Assembly (NCBI GenBank): GCA_010909165.1
Contig: MU008152.1
Span: 310,001-374,000, forward strand
DNA: 64,000 nucleotides
Direction: 5' to 3'
DNA from: Anthoceros angustus
Taxonomy: Eukaryota > Streptophyta > Anthocerotopsida > Anthocerotales > Anthocerotaceae
The position numbers and the translations under genes are program-made. Positions 1 through 10,415 of the stretch are shown piece by piece; the stretch's first letter is position 1; each line of letters starts with the position of its first letter. Below the pieces are notes generated by a model. That model was not told where the DNA came from, did no database searches, and saw only the letters and a list, made by a program, of their open reading frames with translations.

Positions 1-714
1 TTGGACACCCAAACGTGCATGCACTTAGAACTTAGGAATGGTTAGCTGAATACTTGATAATTTTAGCTGACTACTCATCAAGCTTATCTCACAAGAATGC
101 TTAAAGTTATTGATTGAAATTTTTTCGTACCATCTCATTGCCGTTTTCATGGAGTTTATATACTTCTTAGTATTATTAGTAGATTTAATAAGCTATATAA
201 AATAGTGCCACATCCCTCTTCCCAACCCCACCTCCGACGGACAACAATGAAATACCTCATAAAAACGAAAGTTTCCCAAATCATGTTTTTTTGGACTCAA
301 ATATTCTTCAGAGATCACATGAGATACTTCTCTAACGATCGGTTTTTTGAATCTTCCCACTTGGCTTTCATTCTTCTTCTTATCTTCTATCCAAGGAGTG
401 ACATGCAGACATGAGTTCATCGGAACTGCACAGTTAAGCGTCAGTGCTTGGATAGGGTGCCACCGATCCCCAGCTTCATGGCCCTACAAGGCCACCCATT
501 ATAAACATCATGCCCTCGTTTTTACAATATGCGAAGCCGAGCGTTGTTGGTGCCATACGAGAGGCCCCGCTAGATGTAAGTGCCCTACGAGGTTTCTCCA
601 TACCAAAATCACAGTGTGGGACTTCAATGCATACTTTGAAATATCAAAAACGTTACATTTCTTCCAGAACCTGAGAAGCTAGGTGCGAGGATAACCACGG
701 ATAGGAGATTGATA
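1..714. other. No gene recognised
   Basis: AT-rich opening stretch. The only open frames are short, overlap each other on opposite strands, and have no recognisable domain or splice context. Nothing here can be supported as a gene. Confidence 0.6.
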
Positions 715-1065
715 CAATGTACCCGGCTATATGCGTGGGTACGGGCTCCTCCTAGGTTGCCGCGTGGCACTGGAGACCTTGGGCTGATAGGTGGATCCCA
801 CCGAGCCAAGGGTTGGTGTAGTGGTACCTCGATGTAGCACTTGCATTTAGAACCTTCGAGGGCGCCGCATGGCATTGGCACCTTGGGCCATGCCGGTGGC
901 CTCATCGAGCTAGGGTCTGGTACAATGGTATGCCGGTATACCACTCACATCCAAAGCCTCAAAGGGCACTAGCACCCTAGGGTGTGTGGGTGCATCCAAC
1001 CAATCCAAGGGCAGTACCATCCGGTACCCCGGTGTCACACCTATATTCGAAGGGCCACTATTACC
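715..1065. repeat. Degenerate ~100-bp tandem repeat, 3-4 copies
   Basis: A unit containing GCACTGG...CCTTGGGC, a GAGC(C/T)A(A/G)GG block and a TGGTACC(T/C)CG block recurs with starts near 767, 872 and 966, plus a weaker copy before 767. The copies are strongly diverged. No coding potential was seen. Confidence 0.55.
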
Positions 1066-1105
1066 ATTTCCATTACCATTAAACTGGACTGCACATACTT
1101 CCAAG

Positions 1106-1516
1106 CAGGGTGTCATTTTGACCGAGTACTATCTCAGCCCCCGGGACCGCCTAGTCTAGCTACGCTCAGTCCCGGACCGAGGAGGGACCGTGCCTTTTTG
1201 CGACCCTTGGTCACTAAATATAATAAATATTAAATAAATAATAATATAAAAGATCAGAGATGCGGAGTCCCAGATCACAGCCAGATCGCAGACTGCGTCC
1301 ATGATAAGATGGGTCCATCTGTCCATAATAAATATAAATTCTTGGATATAAAATTAAGTAATTTATTAATTTTAAACCGGACCTTTTAAGAACCCTCGGT
1401 CCCCAAGGGTAATAGGGGACCGAGAGTGAGGACCGGACTCCTGAAGAACCTCCGGTCCCATGTTTTTTTTAACGGGATCGGGATCGAGCTTGGGACGGGG
1501 TCAAAATGACACCCTG
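1106..1516. mobile_element. Non-autonomous hAT-like MITE (411 bp)
   Basis: The element begins CAGGGTGTCATTTTGACC (1106-1123) and ends with its exact reverse complement (1499-1516), giving 18-bp perfect terminal inverted repeats. It is flanked by a perfect 8-bp direct repeat CTTCCAAG at 1098-1105 and 1517-1524. A CAGGG terminus plus an 8-bp target duplication is characteristic of the hAT superfamily. There is no transposase frame inside. The interior is rich in GGACCG/CGGTCC blocks in both orientations. The intact ends and target duplication suggest a fairly recent insertion. Confidence 0.85.
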
Positions 1517-1797
1517 CTTCCAAGGGGGAAGACCCTGATGGCGAGATCCTTTCGAGAAAGTGAGCCCTACAAGAGAAAAAAAATGGCACCCATACATAGC
1601 TACAACATGCTTCCTAAGAGCGGGCCCTCCAAAAAGAGAAAAAGGTGCATAACTGCCTATCTCCAGCTATGGTTGCTAGGGTGAGGCAGTTTCTCCCGGG
1701 CTATGGTTGTTAGGGCGAGGTAGTACCTCAAGCTTGCAAGGTCACCGTCTCGCCTTACAATCCGGCTCTCGGCTAAGTTCACCGGGTCCTCCCTTAT

Positions 1798-1985
1798 AAT
1801 CCAACTCCGCTCAGGCTTGCAACGCTGCTAGTCCTACCCTAATCCAACTCTGCTTGGGCTTGCAAGGCCACTAGTCCTGCCCTAATCTAGCTCCGCTCGG
1901 GTTGGCAAGGCTGTTGAACATGCCCTTATCCAATTCCATACAGGCTTGCCAGGCTGCTGGTCCTGCGCTAATCTAACTCCAGCAT
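1798..1985. repeat. 43-bp tandem minisatellite
   Basis: Unit starts (AATCC/TAACTC...) fall at 1798, 1841, 1884, 1927 and 1970, an exact 43-bp period. Each unit holds an AATC(C/T)AACTCCGCT block, a GGCTTGCAAGGC block and a CTAGTCCTGCCC block. A further degenerate copy begins near 1759, and a related ~34-bp duplication lies at 1668-1730. Confidence 0.8.
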
Positions 1986-2263
1986 CTGGCTTCTGCTCAA
2001 CATCCCACAGCAAGGCATCCGGCATCGGCTTCTCCTCGACATCGAGCATTTGAGTTCTGCTCCACATCATGCATCCAGTAGCCGGCACCAGCATTCGGAT
2101 TCTGCGGGTACATCCTACAGCTATGGCTCTCATAGAAGCCAACCCATGGCAGAAAGGTGCTTGTGGATCAACCCAACTGCGGCCATGGACTTCGGTGGTA
2201 ACCACAATTGCTTTGGCTTCCAGGGTTTAAGACGAAGTTGCTTGTCAATTGTCTCTAGGGTTT

Positions 2264-2800
2264 AGCCTACTCCTAGTGAAGGCTCGGAGGGTGAAGTCAC
2301 GGAGGGTGAAGGCATGGAGGATAAAGACAGTGGGTAGGCTACCGATGAGTTTGTAGCAAAAGTTGTTGAGAAATTCAATATAGAGGAAATTGAACTTGTC
2401 CCATCTGGGAATTGTTTCATGCTAGCAAGTATTTCACAAGACTTTAGACATCGCCGCACCACTCCGCTTGGATTAACCATAGAACAAAAGACCTACTCAA
2501 ATTGAGTAGTTTATTGGAGAACCCGCTCCGTAGTTTCGATGGAGGCACCTTTTGTCAAGCGAGGCAAATGAGAGCTTGATGGAAAGAGCTTGGCATGGAG
2601 ATTTCTCAGCATATTTTTTTCGTAATTAAAAGCCGTTAATTTTGACCCTAAATAGGCTATAAAAAAATATCTTGTGAATTTTGGACAAAAAAAATGGCCA
2701 GAAGGCCCTGTCGTTCTGGGGTTAAATTTGCATGAAGAAGAAGAAGTTGAAATGCTTTTTAGTCCAATAAGGAAGGATGACCGATGACGAAATGATTCCA
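2264..2800 (+). pseudogene. Decayed coding relic, OTU-like motif
   Basis: An open frame at 2338-2505 reads through an acidic upstream stretch with one in-frame TAG (2335-2337). It contains IEEIELVPSGNCFMLASISQ, which is reminiscent of the catalytic GNC-F segment of OTU-type cysteine proteases. Coding-like sequence resumes around 2690-2790 with WPEGPVVLGLNLHEEEEVEM. Several stops separate the blocks, so no intact product is possible. The OTU identity is an inference from one short motif and may be wrong. The fragment could also be part of a transposon accessory gene. Confidence 0.35.
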
Positions 2801-5058
2801 GAATGAGTACTTATGAGAGTGAATAAGAAGCCGAACCTATTGATAATAATATAGAAGATCCCTACAACACTATGGCGCACGGTTTTCGTCACCTCGCGAT
2901 GGGTGTGTGAACACTTTTTTTTTCCTTATATTACATGTATCTTTCCAAGAGCATCTTCCACATTCCTTGGTATTCTACCAGGCCACATCACCCCAGACAC
3001 AGCCATATGGGGCAGAAACAGTGCTAGTCACATAATGTCCGCCTTGTGCATCGATCTCGTCTATGTCACATGTTTTTGTTTTGCACTAACACCCATACAC
3101 GCAGAGTATGTTACAATGGTTTAGGTGGAGCCTAAATTGGCTGTGACATTGGTGCACCTTGATTTGCATGGCTTTCTAGGCTTTGAGGAGGCTTGAGGCA
3201 GCCTTCTAGGCTTTGAGCGGGCTTGAGGCTACCCTATGGGCATGGAGAGAGGTGGCAAGCCTGCTCGCAACCTACGAACATGACCACACCTTTGCACATC
3301 ACGCAACTCCAAAGCCTAACTCTAAAAAGTGTATCACTAAAACATTCTTATATCACTTGGTGACCGTAAAGGTACACGGGCCAAAGGTCCCTATGGCTGA
3401 TGTCGTCCGGGTTGTGTTTAGGTATGCTTTTCCGCCATAAGGTGAGAAAACTTCTTTCCACAACCCTGAAAAAAAATGGGGAGATGAGATTGGGATGCCT
3501 TACGCGACATAAGTGTTTCAGTAGGTACCTATTCTTGTGCAATCCGGTATTTAACAATGCTTCGAGACATTACTCAGATTTCCTTAGAAATCTGCTGTTC
3601 TTCACGTCACCGTTCCGGAATCGATGTACTTGATTCTGGTGATACATATGTACATATTTACATGAACTGAAGATACATTAGCATATATTCGCGAAAACAA
3701 AAAGATACATAAGCGTACATATACGCAAACAGCTTAGCTGCCCAGAGACTGGCGAGTGCTGCCTTTCCACGATCGTGCCTCGTGGCCTAGGCGTTCACTG
3801 TTTTTTTATCTTCCTCGAGGCTAGCCCGGTGTTGTTTCGTCCATCCCGGCCTATCAAGTATTTCATGTGACAGCGCCTGTCTCACGATGGATAGACGTAG
3901 CAGGTGGCTCACGTTTTGTGGTTACACTGTCATTCCCACAGCTCATAGCCTGTAGTTAGGGCAACGAAGAAAGACAGATTTCTCGTGAGATAACAGGCAT
4001 TTCGCACTGGAGTTTGCAGATATCCCTGCCTTAACGTGGGGTAAGGTAGCAGCTAATCTCAAGGTCGCTAACGGAGGATGACCAGTTCCCACTAGCTTCT
4101 CATGAACCATTCTCTTTGACTTGTATTGCAAGCCCAAGCGTGTACATAGCAGGGAAAGAGATTTCCATCTCATGGCAGCTAGCTTGCCTTGGGAAAGAAA
4201 AGCTAACCTGTGAACAGGTGGTGGAAGCGGTGAAGGATCTGAAGAGAGTAGAAAAGAAATGGCCTGATCATGAAGAGCTAGGTTAGTGGAGACTTCTAGG
4301 TTTGGATTGCTCAAGAGCTCGATCAGGAGGGACTTGGACTGATGAAGAGCTGGCCTGGTTTGGAGACTGTGCTTACCCTACCAAGGGCTGTGAGCTGATC
4401 ATCACTGTAGTAGCGCATCCAGGCATCACCCATGTGTTTGCACATGCGGTCACCGGGAAAATTGTTTCACAGTCATGATGCTGGAGCCAGGTTACCAGAT
4501 GCCAGACAAGGCGATGGGCAAATTCAAGGCTGTCATACTCAGCTGATGGAGGGTGCTCAAGCAGAAAAGCAATGACTGGAAATGAAACATGCCAACCATC
4601 GTGCAGGACGCTTATGAAGTGTTTGAAAGCAAGTATCCTTCCGAGACAAGGGGAGACGACGGAATACTGCAACTGTGAACATCTTTACGTCGATTTGGAC
4701 ATGAAAATAGCACGCTACTATCTACAGAGACTGTGGTCAGGACACGGACTCCACAGGAGCCTCTTCCAGACGACTGTCCGACAAAAGAAGTACAACAAAA
4801 CAAAAGCTGGTGGGTTCCAAGAATGTATGTGGCGCTGAGAAGGACGATCTCTTCTGCATTGAAGAATAGCCTGCCTACTGTATCAAAGAGACCTTTATGA
4901 GTCTGGGTCACACTGCGGAGCGGAGGTAGATTGCAACGGGCTGGATACATATAGCGCATGAATACCCCTTCTATCGAGTTGGAAAAGGCCTTCGAAATCG
5001 TCCAAGAAGGATGAGTCACACGAGCTTATAGTACAACGTCACACAACAAGCCCACGGA
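2801..5058. other. Intergenic; no intact gene
   Basis: Only short overlapping frames are present. The stretch 4380-4680 has coding-like fragments, such as a plus-strand frame reading MPTIVQDAYEVFESKYPSET near 4590, but they are broken by stops and unassigned. The part next to 5058 should be the 3' UTR of the minus-strand aquaporin gene. Confidence 0.5.
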
Positions 5059-6186
5059 TCAACTGGTAGACTTGAAGGGGATAGCACGGATGATGAACTG
5101 ATGGTAGGCGGCTGCCAAGGTTGCTCCAAGCAGTGGCCCAACCCAGAACACCCACTACAAGGACCCAAAAGTGTTCAATCAATCAATGGTCAAGTGCGTA
5201 AGCTCTGCCGAAGGGAACATGTAAAGAAGGAAGTGCTTACATGATCATGCCACGCCTGGGACTGGTTGTAGATCACTGCAGCTCCAAAGCTCCGAGCAGG
5301 GTTGATTCCGGTGCCAGTAATGGGAATGGTAGCCAAGTGCACCAGGAACACCGCGAAGCCAATGGGTAAGGGTGCCAGAATCTGGCAACATAACAGGGAC
5401 AGATTCAGCCAGATGTGGTGCAGAAATGGCAAACAGGAAGACTACGGAGAGCACCACAACATACCGGGACGTGAGAGTCTCGGGCATTCCTTTTGGCATC
5501 AGTTGCAGAAAAGACGGTGTAGACGAGGACAAATGTGCCCACAATTTCGGCTCCCAGTCCCGAGCCCTTGGTGTAGCCGTGAGCAACGGTGTTGGCTCCT
5601 CCTCCGTATAGGTTGTAGTAGGACTTTTGCCAGGCCTTCACCAAGCCAGTTCCAGCAATGGCTCCCAGGCTCTGAGCCACAATGTAGATCACTGCCCGGG
5701 GCACAGTCAGCTTCCTGGCCAGGAACAGGCCGAAAGTGACAGCAGGATTGATGTGCCCGCCTGCCAAGCCGAAGCAAGAAGCTCGCGTCAACAGCAGCAA
5801 AAGAAGCAACAAGCGTGATAAGGAAGACGGCAAAGGTTGGACAAGGTACCAGAAATTCCAGCAGTGGAGTAGACGAGGGCGAAGATTGTTCCACCGAAGG
5901 CCCAGGCAATCCCCTTGATTCCCACTCCAGAGCCGGCGTTGAGAGCCTCCTTGTGTTTGTGCCCGATCACCGTGTTGATGGTGATGTAGAGGAAGATGAG
6001 GGAAGCCACGAACTCGGCAATGGCAGCCCTCCACAGCCCCCAGGACACCAGCTCTCCCCCGTCGAAGAGCGGAGCAGGGGGAGGCTCCTTGTAATCCTTC
6101 TCGGTGAGGGCAGACCCGGTTCCCAGCGGCACCCGCTCGCTGAACTTGGTGGCTCCCAGCTGCACATCCTCCTCCTTGTCAGCCAT
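5059..6186 (-). CDS. PIP1: PIP1-type plasma-membrane aquaporin
   Basis: Encodes a plasma-membrane intrinsic protein: a six-helix channel for water and small neutral solutes that works as a tetramer. Four exons: 6186-5850, 5760-5465, 5381-5241 and 5154-5059. The three introns (89, 83 and 86 bp) are all GT-AG and join in frame to give 289 aa, the normal PIP length. Both NPA motifs are present (HINPAV at 115-120; GINPAR with NPA at 238-240). The selectivity filter reads F97, H226, T235, R241, the water-type PIP set. Loop D keeps RDSHVP with the pH-sensing His209. The N-terminus (KEEDV.LGA.KFSER, then [11 protein letters not shown]) is PIP1-type. The C-terminus ends [10 protein letters not shown] and lacks the phosphoserine tail of PIP2. 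Intron 1 splits the Gly codon before GHINPAV, a conserved PIP position. The reading frame is intact. Confidence 0.95.
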
Positions 6187-8998
6187 GGCAACCGGAACCC
6201 ACTCTGTTTTTGCTTTTTCTCAGCAACCTGCAAGCACAACACACGCAAATCCACACAACGGGGAGGATGGAGGAGGAACGAGAATGACGAGAGCAGCGGG
6301 CCGAAGGCCAGAGATAAGGGAGGTGGAGCGGGGCGGGCTGACAGAAAGATGGAGAGAGGCTGTACGATGGTGGTGCAGAAGGCCGCTGGGCTGTGCACAT
6401 AAAAGGAGGAGCGGGGGGGAGACAGGCGGGCCACAGCATCACCGCCCACACGCGGGCCCGATGCTCCATAGCCGCACCCCTGCTCCGTCCTCGGGTTGCG
6501 TGACACAGCCAGCTGCTGCCTGCAACACCTCTCAGGTTCACAGGCTCTCGGATTGCTTGCCTGGTAATCCCACCATTAGAGATGAGATTTGGACAGAGCA
6601 GGACAAGATCGGTGGGCCCTGCTGTCTGTCGTGCACCCTGCAAGCGGGACGCTATGTGCGCGTCCGGGCCCGCGGCTCCTCCATCACCTCCTGCCCTGCA
6701 TCATCAATGTCTTCTGTACTTGGCCCCTTCCACTACATTAATGGACGAGAAACGCATCCACACGGGCAGCCAGATCCCTGCTAGGCCTGGAAGGCTGGAA
6801 GGCTTGAACCTGGGTCCTGCGTCCTGGGTCCTGGAACCGGAAGCTGGAGGCACGATGGTGGGTTCCAGCCCACACCCGCCCTCGCATGTTCCGGCAATCA
6901 GAGAACTGTCCCCGCCAGGTGCCAACCCGGGTGCGTGTGACAGTGCAACACTGGTGGTGGAATCTGCTCTTCGGATGTGGTTGTGGAAGGACATGGACGG
7001 TGTCAGGGCCCGCCCTCGCCAACGGTTATCTCATTGGTGAATCCCGAGGTCAGCAGACCAGCCAGCCAGCCTCCGTCAGGTGCGGCCCCCACAGCGGCGC
7101 ACAACCCAGGTGCATATGGATTTGCTGCCTCTCGCCTCTGCAACTCATCCTCTCACTTTGCTCGTCCATTTTTCTGCTACCCACTCTCGACTACATAGTC
7201 TAGATGACCCTAAATCGTATCCTACACAGCTGAGAGGCAGTGAGCGCATGGCTTTTGGCGGCCGAGAGTGTACATGCTGCCATGCACACTCTCAGCCCGC
7301 TCATAAGTGCCCCCGTTATGTACTTATGGTAGGTCACTGTAACGTGTTACATGCTGCTCGAGGATGCTTAGGTAGGCCATCTGCTTGGAATACAGGATTT
7401 CGATTGTGTTGCCACTTTTTATTTGATTAGACTAACGGCCTTGCGGTTGCTCTTCGATTCCATGCAGGTAGGCAAAGACTGCTCCGAAAGCGGGCAGAAT
7501 GGACAAAAAGTAGGCCTGATTCTGTTGGCGAGGATGACAAAAAACTATTGCTGTAAAATTGGACACAGCTGGACTCCGCCAGAAACTGGTTCATGCACGT
7601 ACACACGAATGTGGCGCCCTGTGATGAGAGAAAGCTTGTTGTACCAGTTCCTCATTGAACAGCTTTGGACGGACTGGGGTCTGCACTCTGCAACGTTCCA
7701 CACTATGTATGTTAACATCAAATTATTTTATTTGCGTGGGCACATACATCGAGCTCTCATGAAACGGTCTGGACAGCTTTTGTGTGTGGAGACAGTGCAT
7801 GCTTGCTCATACAGTACAGTAGTTCCCTGCCTCCAACCACAGCCTGCCAGCGTTGCAGCAGTGGCCCAAGGACGTGGCATCCTTGATGCCTTGATGCTTA
7901 TCCTGTTGTCGAGTCAGTATCCTCCCTCGTCTCTCATCAGGACTAGATTCTTGCGCGCAATTTCTCCCACGGTCTCATCAGTAAGATAGGTGCATCTTGT
8001 GTCCAGCATCTGCTGCCGCACATTCGGAAGCCCCCGACACCGATGACAAGATGATATAATGAATTTCATGACTTTGCATTTAGCGAATGACAGCAACGAC
8101 ATTGCGGACGAGAAAAAACGAGTCTGCGTGCTTGCCGATCTCCAACCATCCTCCCACTAATCTGACCTTGGACCTCCTGCCGTGCACGGCCAAATTGTCT
8201 ATATTTTCCTTATTGGAGCTCCTGCCGTTCACGGCCAAGTTGTCCATACTTTCCCCCCTTGGACCTCCTGCTGCCCAGGACCAACCTGTCTCGTAGTCAT
8301 GCTTGCGGAGAGGCATGGCATGGACATGGGTGAGCGTACATGCTGTGCTCTCGATTCATTTGCAGCATGTACGCACAGCCTTGTCCATGCACTCTACAAC
8401 GTTGGCCCAACAGGGCAAGACTGGCGATGAGGAAAGGAAGCATTTCCAAAACTCACATTACGAAAGTTTAAAAACTGAGGGTAATATGTATATGGATTTG
8501 ATTAACCCTCAGGACTGCGAAGGGTGTGGAATCCCTTACGACTGCTTGCAAGTTGTTGGACGAAGGATCCTAGTCTACTCGCTAGTATTTGCATTATTAT
8601 TTGGAGTATGAAGGACTCTTGCAGCTTGAAGTTCAAGCGGTGTGTCAGGGACTTGCAACCAGTTCTTACTGCATGATCTTTGAAGAGTCTGTCTGGTGCG
8701 CATCACTGTCCATTGTACAACGGCAAGCCGGGATGGCAAGCGTCCGGCTCTGACAAGTCACATGGGACCCGCTCGATGAACTGCTTCTGAAGGAGCTCAC
8801 TGGAAACCAGCAGGGGAGAAAGGGTGAGGCTTAGCATTCCTCTTGTCGTCTTGAAAGTTACTCCGGAGATTCGCAGCTGAAATTGCTTCTGATAGCTGCA
8901 GGGTTGAATAACCTACTTTGATCGTAGGGTTTGCATTTCCAAGGAAGACTGTCTCAAAGCAGCTCCAAGCGGGTGATGCCAGCGATCTAGGTCAGGAG
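6187..8998. other. Intergenic between divergent aquaporin and PHAX-like genes
   Basis: Holds the aquaporin promoter side (from 6187 upward) and the PHAX promoter or leader side. No TATA box or operator is convincing by eye. Long frames on both strands at 6104-7040 are GC-composition artefacts. The one structured item is a short tandem repeat at 8170-8280. Confidence 0.5.
8170..8280. repeat. 45-46-bp tandem repeat, ~2.5 copies
   Basis: A unit with CTCCTGCC(G)...CACGGCCAA(A/G)TTGTC...TTTCC starts at 8174, 8219 and 8265. The third copy is partial. Confidence 0.7.
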
Positions 8999-10415
8999 AT
9001 GGAAGGAGACGATACGTCAATCTCACCTATGTCCGATGACGAAATGGATGATTTTGGTGGATTGGATGATTCTGGTGGTACGCCAGATGCAAGTACAAAC
9101 AAGTTTCCTGATCAGATTCTTGATGAAGCAATCAAAGAAAACAAGCTCATGGTTGCCATGAGTAGGAGACTCATGAATGGCGCACCAGTTGGAAGCGGAA
9201 AGAGGAAACGGAAACGTGGCAAGATGAATATGGCCAAGTAAGGTTTTATTCTCGTTCTCGTGGTCTTCTTCCTCAGTTCATTCATATACATTCAGATTCA
9301 TTTGGTGACCCGTTCTGCAGTGGCTTGGTAGGATCAAATGCTCTCTAGGCCTCCAAGTCTGTCTACGCTGTAGGGTTGGAAAACCCTAATCTCTTTCTCA
9401 GGCGAGATCAGGTGTTCTGTTAAGTCGCTCATTCCCAGTGCATCCTTCTTTATCTGATCAGGTTTGTGAAGGATACATGCTATCATCTGAAAGAAAAGAA
9501 GCCAGCACTTGTGAAGGCAGCAGTTGAGAAGCTTGGTTTCTCTTTCTTTCAAGAGCTTATCAAGGAGGTAAGATTCAATAACAACTCTAATGTTAAGAGG
9601 TCAAAAAGAATGGATGCTTGCCAGTTTAGGGTTACTTCTTTCCATCTTGGCCAGCGTTTCTCTGTCACAAAACATCCTTCATTAGTGGGCACGTTGAGAT
9701 CTGCAGGTTGATGCAATAGAGAGCTGTGGTGGTCAGTTCACAATTGATGGAACACGGCGGCGCACTCCAGGTGGTGTCCTTTGGAACATACTCAAGGCCC
9801 GAGTGAAACCAGATGTGTACAAGCATATTATGTCGGAGGGAAAAGCTGCAGAGGTAAACCTGCAGCCAGTAGAAATTTTCCGCCTTCAAGATCAAGTCCT
9901 GTGTTGTCTAGCTTAACTTTTGCGTCAGTTTTTCTGTGATGATTTGGGCTAACGTGTTTGAATTTGATGCTTTCCAGAAGCTGGCAAAACCAATCCCAAA
10001 GTGTCGGATTGCTGCAGCAAAACCAGATGCAAAACGACGGCTTGTTAAGGCATACATGCCTGTGGCTGCAAGAAATAAGGCAGAGGAGGGGGAGATAATT
10101 CCTGCCAGGCTTGACAGCATTTCAGTCTCACAGCATGCACAGAATGCTTGGATTGAAGGAATAAAATCAAGAGCTTTGGTGGACAAAATAGATTCTGTCA
10201 AGATACACAAGGGCTGTGGTGGTGAAAGCCATGAGTCCCCGAAGAAGGTGCCTGTATCAGAGAGACTTCGATTCCCTGTCCAGTATGATGATGTGCTGGA
10301 GGAATCCGGTGGTGGTGATTCCAGGAAAACTGAATGTGCCACATTGGTGCCAGAGGCGGATAGCAATCAGAAAATGGCCATGGATGAATCAGAACAGAAG
10401 TCTTGCAAGGTATAG
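8999..10415 (+). CDS. PHAX: PHAX-like RNA-export adaptor, RNA_GG_bind domain
   Basis: Homologue of the phosphorylated adaptor for RNA export, which in animals links capped U snRNA to the CRM1 exportin. Plants have related RNA_GG_bind proteins. Exons 8999-9237, 9462-9567, 9707-9853 and 9978-10415 join through GT-AG introns (224, 139, 124 bp) to give about 309 aa. The N-terminus is acidic (MSDDEMDDFGGLDD) and is followed by a basic RKRKRGK run, a plausible nuclear signal. The RNA-binding domain covers about residues 81-165: FVKDTCYHLKEKKPALV, then CGGQFTIDGTRRRTPGGVLW, then VKPDVYKHI. Start: the ATG at 8999 gives MEGDD. The frame is open upstream to 8918 without an ATG, and an AG at 8935-8936 could instead be a splice acceptor from an unseen exon. 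The stop TAG overlaps a GTATAG that could be a donor, so the C-terminus is less certain. Confidence 0.85.

Noticed and set aside
5405-6034. Long open frames on both strands across the aquaporin gene (e.g. 209 codons on the minus strand)
   Set aside because: They are intron read-throughs and shadows of the spliced PIP1 exons in a GC-rich gene.
6104-7040. Plus-strand frames of 150-226 codons upstream of the aquaporin gene
   Set aside because: Low-complexity, GC-driven, mirrored by frames on the other strand, with no domain or splice support.
8918-8998. Upstream extension of the PHAX frame (non-ATG start)
   Set aside because: No ATG, and an AG acceptor-like site lies inside. The ATG at 8,999 is the simplest start, though an unseen 5' exon is possible.
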